NCBI RefSeq assembly: GCF_004797125.1
Contig: NZ_CP038810.1
Coordinates: 682,001-746,000 of the forward strand
From: Flavobacterium sangjuense
Lineage (GTDB): Bacteria; Bacteroidota; Bacteroidia; Flavobacteriales; Flavobacteriaceae
DNA: 64,000 nt
Reading direction: 5' to 3'
In this document: one piece after another, positions 26,561 through 33,994 of the stretch
Layout of the letters: every line of letters begins with the position of its first letter
Numbering within the stretch: position 1 is the stretch's first letter
Program-made: the position numbers and the translations under genes
Notes under the pieces: model-generated
Seen by the model: the letters and a program-made list of their open reading frames with translations, nothing else
The model's database searches: none
Told to the model about the DNA's origin: nothing

Positions 26561-27490
26561 ATGATAACAAGCGTTTTTAAAAAATCTACTTTGCTAAATA
26601 ATGCTTTGGTGGTAGTTTTGTTGCTGCTTTTCTTTTTTATGTATCAGTCAAGCGATTTGTTGTCAACAATTTCGTCCCATGGATTTTCAAAAACAGCAAC
26701 ACTTGTCTTGTTATTATTGACTTCTTTTTTTCTGGTGAATTTTACAGTAAAAAAGAATAACCTGACCAAAAACAGTAGTTATACCATTTTATTTTTCTTA
26801 TTGTTTCTGCTCATTTTCCCATCCATATTCAATAATTCTAATTTATTGTTTGCCAATTTTTTTCTGCTTATGGCTGTTCGAAGATTGATTTCTTTGCAAA
26901 CATTAAAAGCGCCAAAAGAAAAGATTTTTGATGCTTCGATGTGGATTTTTATTGCCAGCTTGTTTCATTTTTGGTGTATCCTTTTTATTATTCTGGTCTA
27001 TATTTCGATATTTTTTCACGTTTCAAGAGATTTCAGAAACTGGCTTTTGCCATTTGTGGCGTTTTTTGCAACAGCAGTTATATTCATGGTTTCTGCTTTG
27101 GCGTTCGATAAAACATGGATTACACATATCATAACTCAGACGCAAACTAATTTTGAACTGGATTATTTTACAAATAATTATCAAAATATAGCGCTCTCGT
27201 TTTTTGTTGTGATTGCCCTGTATTTTTTATTCTCACTAATTTTTTCTTTGACAAATAAACCACTGATTTTGCAGGCTTCTTATAAGAAAATGATTTTTGG
27301 ATTTTTAATCGGAGTAACGATTTTTTTGATTTCGCCCGATAAAAACAACGAAATGTTGATCTTTACATTTATGCCATTATCAGTGATGTGTACCACAAAC
27401 ATTGAATATTCACAAAGCAAAATGTATCAGGAAATCGTGTTGTTGTTGCTTATTTTGGGATGCTCGTTTAGCTATTTCTCCCAACTATAA
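26561..27490 (+). CDS. Multi-pass membrane protein, DUF6427 type
   Basis: This 309-residue protein has about eight to ten hydrophobic helices and few charged residues. It starts MITSVFKKSTLLNNALV, a form I know from the Flavobacteriia DUF6427 family. The middle has FANFFLLMAVRRLISL and the segment IFDASMWIFIASLFHFW. Its function is not established; the topology recalls glycan polymerase or permease-like proteins but I see no motif to support that. Its tail overlaps upp by 6 bases. Confidence 0.85.
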   Translation: MITSVFKKSTLLNNALVVVLLLLFFFMYQSSDLLSTISSHGFSKTATLVLLLLTSFFLVNFTVKKNNLTKNSSYTILFFLLFLLIFPSIFNNSNLLFANFFLLMAVRRLISLQTLKAPKEKIFDASMWIFIASLFHFWCILFIILVYISIFFHVSRDFRNWLLPFVAFFATAVIFMVSALAFDKTWITHIITQTQTNFELDYFTNNYQNIALSFFVVIALYFLFSLIFSLTNKPLILQASYKKMIFGFLIGVTIFLISPDKNNEMLIFTFMPLSVMCTTNIEYSQSKMYQEIVLLLLILGCSFSYFSQL

Positions 27491-28138
27491 TTTACTTCCA
27501 TAAGCCAAATCACCGGCATCACCAAGACCGGGAACTATATAGTTTTTCTCGTTAAGTTTTTCATCAATCGCAGCTATCCAAAGATGACAGTTGTCAGGAA
27601 GATTTTTTTGAAGATAGGCGATGCCTTCCGGTGCCGCAATTACAACCGCAATATGAATTTCTTTTGGTTTTTGTTCCAAATGCAATTTGTGTAAAACTGC
27701 CACAATCGATTGTCCTGTGGCCAACATAGGATCAATCAAAATCAGATTTTTATTTTCGAAAGATGGTGCAGCTTGGTATTCAACCAAAATATCAAACTTA
27801 TCATCGTTGTCATAATGATGGCGGTACGCCGAAACAAAACCGTTTTCAGCATTGTCAAAAATATTCATAAAGCCTGTATGCAATGCCAATCCGGCACGAA
27901 GAATCGAACATAAAACCACGTGATCAGCAATGGTTGTGGTGTGTTTGATGCCAAGCGGCGTTTGAACGTCAATAGCTTTATATTCCAGAGTTTTACTCAG
28001 TTCATACGCCATAATTTCACCAATTCGTTCAATGTTCTTTCGGAAACGCATGCTGTCTTTCTGAATATTGACATCGCGAATTTGCGCCAAAAAATGATTA
28101 AGAATACTGCTGTTTTCCGAAATATTGTGAATATGCAT
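27485..28138 (-). CDS. upp: Uracil phosphoribosyltransferase
   Basis: Upp salvages uracil with PRPP to UMP in the cytoplasm. The 217-residue protein has the PRPP-binding motif NLILIDPMLATGQSIVA, the early LRAGLALHTGF segment and the C-terminal uracil-binding part with IPGLGDAGD-like sequence (VPGLGDAGDLAYG). The family length is about 208-217. It is reverse, tail-to-tail with the DUF6427 gene. Its start faces the DUF4254 promoter. Confidence 0.95.
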   Translation of the reverse strand: MHIHNISENSSILNHFLAQIRDVNIQKDSMRFRKNIERIGEIMAYELSKTLEYKAIDVQTPLGIKHTTTIADHVVLCSILRAGLALHTGFMNIFDNAENGFVSAYRHHYDNDDKFDILVEYQAAPSFENKNLILIDPMLATGQSIVAVLHKLHLEQKPKEIHIAVVIAAPEGIAYLQKNLPDNCHLWIAAIDEKLNEKNYIVPGLGDAGDLAYGSKL

Positions 28139-28177
28139 GAATGTGGAATTTGTATGTTTAGGTAAAAGTATAAAAAC

Positions 28178-28185
28178 TATCTTTG
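28178..28185 (+). promoter_or_regulatory. Bacteroidota -7 promoter element for the DUF4254-GT9 operon
   Basis: TATCTTTG followed by C. The expected start of transcription is near 28191, giving a leader of about 55 bases that opens with a hairpin. Confidence 0.65.
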
Positions 28186-28192
28186 CACTCGA

Positions 28193-28213
28193 GACCTTTT
28201 CAGAAAAAAGGTC
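28193..28213 (+). promoter_or_regulatory. Hairpin at the predicted 5' end of the DUF4254 mRNA
   Basis: GACCTTTT (28193-28200) pairs with AAAAGGTC (28206-28213) around a CAGAA loop. It would lie within a few bases of the 5' end of the mRNA, where hairpins can protect against decay. No U-run follows, so it is not an early terminator. Confidence 0.5.
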
Positions 28214-28246
28214 GAACAGTACGGAGTAAAAATAAAATTTATAATT

Positions 28247-28852
28247 ATGTTTTCAAAATTTGCCTATTCTATATTTGAACAAAGTATCAAGGATTATCAT
28301 GTTCACGATAACGTAGACCAACCCGTTAACAATCCTTATCCAAAAGATAAGATTGAGCATTTATTGTATTTTAAAAATTGGATTGACACTGTTCAGTGGC
28401 ATTTTGAAGATATTATTCGCGACCCTAATATTGATCCGGTTGCGGCTTTGGTTTTGAAAAGAAGAATTGATGCATCCAACCAGGAACGTACGGATATGGT
28501 AGAATATATCGACAGTTATTTTCTTCAGAAATACCACAATGTTAAGGTAAAAGATAACGCAAAAATAAACTCTGAAAGTCCAGCCTGGACGATTGACAGA
28601 TTGTCAATTTTGGCATTAAAAATTTATCATATGAGTGAAGAAGCCAATCGTGCCGAAGCTTCACAAGAACACAGAGATAAATGTCAGGCGAAATTAAATG
28701 TGTTATTAGAGCAAAAATCAGATTTGTCAACGGCCATTGATGATTTGATTACCGATATTGAAAACGGAGATAAATTCATGAAAGTGTACAAACAAATGAA
28801 AATGTACAACGATGATGATTTGAATCCGGTTTTGTACCAAAACAAAAAATAA
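28247..28852 (+). CDS. DUF4254 family protein
   Basis: This 201-residue cytoplasmic helical protein has the DUF4254 pattern: an LLYFKNWIDTVQWHFEDIIRDP segment near residues 45-66, then LKRRIDASNQERTDMVEYID and IDRLSILALKIYHM. Members in Bacteroidota commonly sit directly upstream of a heptosyltransferase-like GT9 gene, as here (12-base gap), so a link to LPS core synthesis is likely. Its biochemical role is unknown. The ATG at 28247 follows the predicted promoter and leader. Confidence 0.85.
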   Translation: MFSKFAYSIFEQSIKDYHVHDNVDQPVNNPYPKDKIEHLLYFKNWIDTVQWHFEDIIRDPNIDPVAALVLKRRIDASNQERTDMVEYIDSYFLQKYHNVKVKDNAKINSESPAWTIDRLSILALKIYHMSEEANRAEASQEHRDKCQAKLNVLLEQKSDLSTAIDDLITDIENGDKFMKVYKQMKMYNDDDLNPVLYQNKK

Positions 28853-28864
28853 AAGCGACAACTT

Positions 28865-29902
28865 TTGTCAAACCCAATCCAACATATAGCTGTCATTCGA
28901 ATGTCTGCCATGGGCGATGTTGCGATGACAGTTCCTGTTATAAGAGCTTTTGTTTCTCAAAATCCAGACGTAAAAATTACGGTTGTTTCCCGACCATTTT
29001 TCAAACCTTTTTTTGATGGAATTGAGAATGTGAATTTCTTCGCCGTTGATGTAAAAGAAAGACACAAAGGGTTGAAGGGGCTATTGAAATTATATTCCGA
29101 TTTAAAGCAATTGAACATTGATGCTGTCGCCGATTTGCATAATGTTTTGCGTTCCCAAATAATCCGAACTTTATTCGCGTTAAGCGGAAAAAAAGTAGCG
29201 TTTACAGATAAAGGAAGAGCCGAAAAAAGAGCATTAACCCGTGCCGAAAACAAAGTCTTCAAGCCGATTAAAACCATGGTTGAAAGGCATGTTGAGACTT
29301 TTAAAAAACTAGGTTTCAACGTTGATTTGTCAAATCCAAAGTTTCCACAAAAAGCGAATTTGTCAAATGAAATTTTAAAAGTTTCAGGCGAAAAAGCAAC
29401 TCAAAAATGGATAGGCATCGCGCCATTTGCACAATACGACAGCAAAGTATATCCGCAGGATTTGATACAACAAGTCATCGATGAATTGGCATCAGATGCA
29501 AACAATAAAATCTTTCTTTTTGGTGGCGGAAACAAAGAAATTGAAATACTGAATTCCTTAGCTAACGGAAAAGTAAATGTGATAAATGTTGCAGGAAAGT
29601 TAAAGCTTCCACAAGAATTAGATTTGATTTCCAGCTTAGACGTAATGCTTTCTATGGATTCCGGAAACTCGCACATTGCTGCTATGCTAGGGACAAAAGT
29701 AATTACACTTTGGGGCGCCACACATCCTTTTGCCGGGTTTGCACCATTTAATCAACCACTTGAAAATTGTTTGGTTTCTGACAGAGAAAAGTTTCCACTA
29801 TTGCCAACTTCAGTTTACGGAAATAAAAAAGTGGAAGGTTATGAAGAAGCAATGCGAACGATTCCCGTTGAAAAAGTCATAGAAAAAGTTTTATCAACCT
29901 GA
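28865..29902 (+). CDS. Glycosyltransferase family 9 (heptosyltransferase-like)
   Basis: This 345-residue GT9 enzyme resembles ADP-heptose:LPS heptosyltransferases. It has HIAVIRMSAMGDVAMTVPV at the N terminus, then ADLHNVLRS, IGIAPFAQYDSKVYP, and SMDSGNSHIAAMLGTKVITLWGATHP, the donor-site motif. It should add a heptose or related sugar to the LPS core. The start is TTG at 28865: an upstream in-frame stop lies at 28850 and there is no ATG before the conserved HIAVIR strand, so a TTG start is needed. It is co-transcribed with the DUF4254 gene. Confidence 0.88.
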   Translation: MSNPIQHIAVIRMSAMGDVAMTVPVIRAFVSQNPDVKITVVSRPFFKPFFDGIENVNFFAVDVKERHKGLKGLLKLYSDLKQLNIDAVADLHNVLRSQIIRTLFALSGKKVAFTDKGRAEKRALTRAENKVFKPIKTMVERHVETFKKLGFNVDLSNPKFPQKANLSNEILKVSGEKATQKWIGIAPFAQYDSKVYPQDLIQQVIDELASDANNKIFLFGGGNKEIEILNSLANGKVNVINVAGKLKLPQELDLISSLDVMLSMDSGNSHIAAMLGTKVITLWGATHPFAGFAPFNQPLENCLVSDREKFPLLPTSVYGNKKVEGYEEAMRTIPVEKVIEKVLST

Positions 29903-29910
29903 ATTTATTA

Positions 29911-30408
29911 TTAAGGGACAGGGTTATCCGGCGGAGTAACGCCTTCGACATCCCAGAAATCGTCTACCTTTTTGCAGGGTTTCATTTTGAAAGACACATC
30001 CCTGAACATCCCAAGAATTTTTTTTATGTTGCGTGACGGAATAGAATAGTTTGCCTCATAAAACCTTACTGCATCTGACACTACTATGAATGTGCCGCTA
30101 TCAGGGCGCAATTCAAATTTTGGAATACTCTTTTCTAACTTAAGACTTATGATTAGTTTTTTTAATTCCTCATTTTCCTGTTTTGACAGTGGAGCGTAGT
30201 AATATATTGTCGAATCCTGAAATCGGTTTTCGTAGAAAATGGTATCGTTAAACGTACTTTTTGCCGAACAGATAATACCGTTCTCGTCTGAAGATATAAT
30301 AAACCGTTCCTTAGCTTTTGTACAGCCTGTAAGAAGTAATCCGGATATAAATAACAGCGACAATAGGGCAATCCCCTTTTGGTTTTTAAACATCATCATA
30401 ATCCACAT
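29911..30408 (-). CDS. Lipoprotein of unknown function
   Basis: This is a 165-residue predicted lipoprotein. A basic start (MFKNQKG) leads to a hydrophobic core and lipobox LLTGC. I do not recognise the rest, which ends in a Pro-rich tail. Four ATGs cluster at 30393-30408; ATG at 30393 (starting MFKNQKG) gives the most usual signal peptide. The start overlaps the end of the PaaE-like gene, so the two are likely one transcript. It ends 8 bases from the tail of the opposing GT9 gene. Confidence 0.72.
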   Translation of the reverse strand: MWIMMMFKNQKGIALLSLLFISGLLLTGCTKAKERFIISSDENGIICSAKSTFNDTIFYENRFQDSTIYYYAPLSKQENEELKKLIISLKLEKSIPKFELRPDSGTFIVVSDAVRFYEANYSIPSRNIKKILGMFRDVSFKMKPCKKVDDFWDVEGVTPPDNPVP

Positions 30409-31441
30409 AAATTTCTGCGGAAGTTGGATGTGCCTGACATGTTAAAATCAATCCTTCGGCAATTTCGCCATCAGTTAAAATCGAATTCTTTTTCATTTCG
30501 GCAGTACCATTTGTAATTCGCGCCAAGCAGGAACTACAAATTCCACCCTGACAAGAATACGGAGCGTCAAGCCCTTGTTTTAAGGCAGCTTCGAGAACCG
30601 TTTGTTTTTGAGACATTTCAAAAGTGGTTTCTTCGTCGTCAACCATTATGGTAATTTTGGTGTGACCGGTATGACTTTCGGCAGCCGGATTTTCATTAGC
30701 AGATGAAGTCGAAAACAATTCGAATTTGATGTTTTTTTCGGCAACATTATGCTCCTTTAAAACATCAGAAACCAGATTAATCATGGCTTCCGGACCACAT
30801 AAATAGAATTTATCAAACTCCTTTTCTTTGTGTTTATTGTTCAAAATAAAATTCACAGTTGATTTGTCAATTCGGCCAAAAAGTTCGCCTTCAGTTTTAG
30901 CCCGACTAAAAACATAATGCACAAAAAAGCGCCCAACATATTTTAGCTGTAATTCATGTAATTCGTTGAGGAAAATAGTTTCATCCGAAGTTTTGTTTCC
31001 GTAAACCAAAACAAAAGTGCTTTTTGGTTCGCTTTCTAAAACCGATTTCAGAATTGACATAACCGGCGTAATTCCGCTGCCTGCAACAAATCCGGCATAG
31101 TTTTTCAAGTTAGAAAATGAAGGTTCAAAAGTAAACTTTCCTTCCGGTTGACCAACTTCTAAGATGTCTCCAACTTTTAAATTATCATTCGCAAATTTTG
31201 AAAAATGACCTTCTTTAACAGATTTTATCGCGATGCGCAATTCACCGCTATTAGGCGAAGAACAAACCGAATACGCACGACGAATTTCCTGTCCGTCTAA
31301 AGTTAATTTTAGATTTACGTATTGACCGGCTGTAAATTTGTAAGCAGATTTTAATTCGGCAGGAATATTAAAAGCAACAGAAATGGCATTGGCGGTTTCG
31401 TGTTTTACTTCTTTGATCTGTAATTTATAAAATGAAGACAT
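30386..31441 (-). CDS. PaaE-like FAD/NADPH oxidoreductase with 2Fe-2S ferredoxin domain
   Basis: This 351-residue electron-transfer protein has an FAD-binding barrel (RRAYSVCSSP), a pyridine-nucleotide domain (GFVAGSGITPVMSILKSVLE) and a C-terminal plant-type ferredoxin domain with Cys297, Cys302, Cys305 and Cys335 in the C-x4-C-x2-C-x29-C pattern. It resembles the reductase subunit PaaE of phenylacetyl-CoA epoxidase, but no paaABCD genes are nearby, so it may serve another oxygenase or desaturase. I chose ATG at 31441 (MSSFYKLQIK): the longer frame from 31459 runs through the -7 promoter element. Confidence 0.92.
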   Translation of the reverse strand: MSSFYKLQIKEVKHETANAISVAFNIPAELKSAYKFTAGQYVNLKLTLDGQEIRRAYSVCSSPNSGELRIAIKSVKEGHFSKFANDNLKVGDILEVGQPEGKFTFEPSFSNLKNYAGFVAGSGITPVMSILKSVLESEPKSTFVLVYGNKTSDETIFLNELHELQLKYVGRFFVHYVFSRAKTEGELFGRIDKSTVNFILNNKHKEKEFDKFYLCGPEAMINLVSDVLKEHNVAEKNIKFELFSTSSANENPAAESHTGHTKITIMVDDEETTFEMSQKQTVLEAALKQGLDAPYSCQGGICSSCLARITNGTAEMKKNSILTDGEIAEGLILTCQAHPTSAEIYVDYDDV

Positions 31442-31456
31442 GAAAAATAATTTTTG

Positions 31457-31464
31457 CAAAGGTA
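31457..31464 (-). promoter_or_regulatory. Bacteroidota -7 promoter element for the PaaE-like gene
   Basis: Reverse-strand TACCTTTG followed by C, 15 bases upstream of the ATG at 31441. The same octamer serves the thioesterase gene (54797-54804). Confidence 0.65.
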
Positions 31465-31496
31465 AGAAATAGCAACGATTTGAAAAGGAAAGAAAC

Positions 31497-31527
31497 TTTG
31501 AAAGTATGTAACAAATATTTACTTTTA
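31497..31527 (+). promoter_or_regulatory. Promoter with -33 and -7 elements for the DUF5687 operon
   Basis: TTTG (31497-31500), a 19-base spacer, then TACTTTTA (31520-31527; last base off consensus). Spacing matches Bacteroidota promoters. The ATG is at 31560. Confidence 0.6.
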
Positions 31528-31559
31528 AGAACTAATTTCAAAAACCTAAACAACTAACC

Positions 31560-33029
31560 ATGTTCAAACACTTCATTTCCCTCGAATGGAAAGCTTTTTC
31601 CCGTTCGGCTTCTTTTGGAGCCAACATTGCATTTAAAATCATAATGGGTTTTGTTGCGTTAATAATAATACTTGAGTTTTCGTTATTAGGATTTTTTGGC
31701 TATAAGATTCTTAAAGAATTTAATTTAGAACCATTAGAAACGGTCAATAAATTTTTGATTTATTATTTGGTTGGCGATTTGGTAATTCGCTATTTTCTTC
31801 AAAAAATGCCGGTTACCAATATAAAGCCATTGTTGAATTTACCGATAACCAGGAATGTGATTGTGCATTTTTCTTTAGGAAAAACCGCCATTTCATTTTT
31901 TAATGTGATGCATGCTTTTTTCTTTATTCCGTTTACTATTGCATTGTTGACTAAAGGTCATGGATTTCAGTCAGTTTTGTGGAGTTTGGCAATGATGGGA
32001 ATGATTTATTCTAATAATTTTATTAATATCCTGATTAATAATAAGAATATTGTTTTCTACCCATTATTAGCCATAGTTGGGATTTTAGGAGTTGCACAAT
32101 ATTATCGCTTTTTTGATGTGACGAATTATACGCAGCCATTTTTCCAGGCAATGTATACAACGAATTATATGTTTTTAATTCCGATACTTTTAGCCATTGT
32201 TACCTATTATTTTTCATTTGATTATTTCAAAAAGAATCTAAATCTGGATACAGGCTTGGCGAAAAAAAGCGATGAGGCCAAAACCGAAAACTTTAGTTGG
32301 TTAAACCAATTTGGTACTTTGGGAACATTTCTAAAAAATGACATTAAACTTTTGAAAAGAAACAAGCGTTCCCGAACCACGGTTATCATGAGTTTTCTGT
32401 TTATTTTTTATGGATTACTGTTTTATACAAAATCCATAGAAGCCTATAACAATCCGGCGATGCAGGTTTTTGCGGGGATTTTTGTTACCGGTGGTTTTTT
32501 ATTCACTTTTGGGCAATTCATTCCAAGTTGGGACAGTTCTTATTATCAATTGATGATGAGCCAAAACATTCAGTACCGCGAATACATCAGTTCAAAATGG
32601 TGGCTGATGGTTATAGGCACGGCGATTTCGACAATAATTGCTTCTTTTTATTGGGTATTTTTTGGATGGGAAATTTATTTGCTAATTGTCGTTGGAGCGA
32701 TATATAATATTGGTGTTAACTCTCATTTGGTAATGCTTGGAGGTGCTTTTGTTAAAACTCCAATTGATTTGACTATGGCAAATAAAGCTTTTGGTGACAA
32801 ACAGGCTTTTAATTTCAAAACGGTAATAATGTTAATACCAAAACTATTGGTACCAATGCTTTTGTATTCACTTGGATATTATCTTTTTTCTCCAAATATT
32901 GGATATCTCTTTGTGGCTTTAGCTGGAGTTTTTGGATTTGCCTTTAGAAATATGGTTTTTACCAAGATTGAAAAAGTATATAAAACCGAAAAATACGAAA
33001 CCATAGCAGCTTACAAACAGAAGAATTAA
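31560..33029 (+). CDS. DUF5687 family ABC transporter permease
   Basis: This 489-residue membrane protein has about ten to twelve helices and begins MFKHFISLEWKAFSRSASFG, the standard start of the Flavobacteriia DUF5687 family. It is the membrane partner of the ABC ATPase encoded 46 bases downstream; together they probably form an ABC-2-type exporter. The substrate is unknown. Confidence 0.9.
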   Translation: MFKHFISLEWKAFSRSASFGANIAFKIIMGFVALIIILEFSLLGFFGYKILKEFNLEPLETVNKFLIYYLVGDLVIRYFLQKMPVTNIKPLLNLPITRNVIVHFSLGKTAISFFNVMHAFFFIPFTIALLTKGHGFQSVLWSLAMMGMIYSNNFINILINNKNIVFYPLLAIVGILGVAQYYRFFDVTNYTQPFFQAMYTTNYMFLIPILLAIVTYYFSFDYFKKNLNLDTGLAKKSDEAKTENFSWLNQFGTLGTFLKNDIKLLKRNKRSRTTVIMSFLFIFYGLLFYTKSIEAYNNPAMQVFAGIFVTGGFLFTFGQFIPSWDSSYYQLMMSQNIQYREYISSKWWLMVIGTAISTIIASFYWVFFGWEIYLLIVVGAIYNIGVNSHLVMLGGAFVKTPIDLTMANKAFGDKQAFNFKTVIMLIPKLLVPMLLYSLGYYLFSPNIGYLFVALAGVFGFAFRNMVFTKIEKVYKTEKYETIAAYKQKN

Positions 33030-33075
33030 AAACAAAAGAGTCTAATACACTCATAAACCTCATAAATTTTTTAAA

Positions 33076-33774
33076 ATGATACAAGTAAATAATTTAACCA
33101 AAAGATACAATCTGGGAACTATGGTTTTAAACATGCCAGACCTTGAAATTCCAAAAGGACAAAGCTTTGGATTGGTTGGAAATAACGGTGCGGGGAAAAC
33201 TACTTTTTTCAGTTTGTTGTTGGATTTAATTCAGCCAAGTTCCGGACATATAATAAACAACGAAGTGCAAGTCGACAAAAGTGAAGCATGGAAGCCTTTT
33301 ACTTCGGCATTTATTGATGAAAGCTTTTTGATAGGTTATTTAACTGCCGAAGAATATTTTTATTTCATTGGCGATTTGCGCGGACAAAATAAGGCCGATG
33401 TTGATGACTTACTAAAAAAGCATGAAGAATTTTTCAACGGTGAAATTCTAAACAGCAAAAAATATTTAAGAGATTTATCCAAAGGGAATATGAAAAAAGT
33501 AGGGATTATCGCGACTTTAATCGGAAACCCGGAAGTGATTATTTTGGATGAACCTTTCGCTAATTTGGATCCAACAACAGTTAACAGATTAAAAAAAATC
33601 ATCAAAGAACTAGCAGAAAACCCTAATGTTACAGTTTTGGTTTCTTCGCATGATTTGGTTCATACGGTTGAAGTTTGCAACAGAATTGTTGCACTGCATT
33701 TGGGCGAAGTGGTAAAAGACATCAAAACATCACCGGAAACTCTGAAGGAATTAGAAGCCTTTTTCGCGGTTTAA
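33076..33774 (+). CDS. ABC transporter ATP-binding protein
   Basis: This 232-residue ATPase has Walker A GNNGAGKTT at 35-43, a signature LSKGNMKKVG (a common variant of LSGGQ in ABC-2 exporters), Walker B VIILDEPF followed by ANLDP (D-loop), and the switch histidine in VSSHDLVHT. It should power export by the DUF5687 permease encoded just upstream. Confidence 0.96.
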   Translation: MIQVNNLTKRYNLGTMVLNMPDLEIPKGQSFGLVGNNGAGKTTFFSLLLDLIQPSSGHIINNEVQVDKSEAWKPFTSAFIDESFLIGYLTAEEYFYFIGDLRGQNKADVDDLLKKHEEFFNGEILNSKKYLRDLSKGNMKKVGIIATLIGNPEVIILDEPFANLDPTTVNRLKKIIKELAENPNVTVLVSSHDLVHTVEVCNRIVALHLGEVVKDIKTSPETLKELEAFFAV

Positions 33775-33791
33775 TCTCTTTTCTTTAACAA

Positions 33792-33839
33792 AGATTACAC
33801 AAATTAACACGGATTTTTCTGTGACAATTTGTGTAATCT
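33792..33839. repeat. Long inverted repeat after the ABC exporter genes
   Basis: AGATTACACAAATT (33792-33805) plus ACAC pairs with GTG and AATTTGTGTAATCT (33826-33839), giving a stem of about 17 pairs around an A/T-rich loop. AAAGATTACACAAATTAACACGG-like elements recur between genes in flavobacteria, as I recall. There is no clean U-run, so it may be a mobile palindromic repeat rather than a classical terminator. Confidence 0.65.
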
Positions 33840-33994
33840 GTATTTTAACCCTACCTCTGGAGCTTTCTTAAGATACGTTATTAAACGTATTTATAAAATA
33901 AGAAGTCAGTATTTAGGGATAATGCAAAAACTTACCGCTTATTTTTTTGCCATATCAAAAAGAAACGTATTTTTACCAGTTAGTTATACTATTT

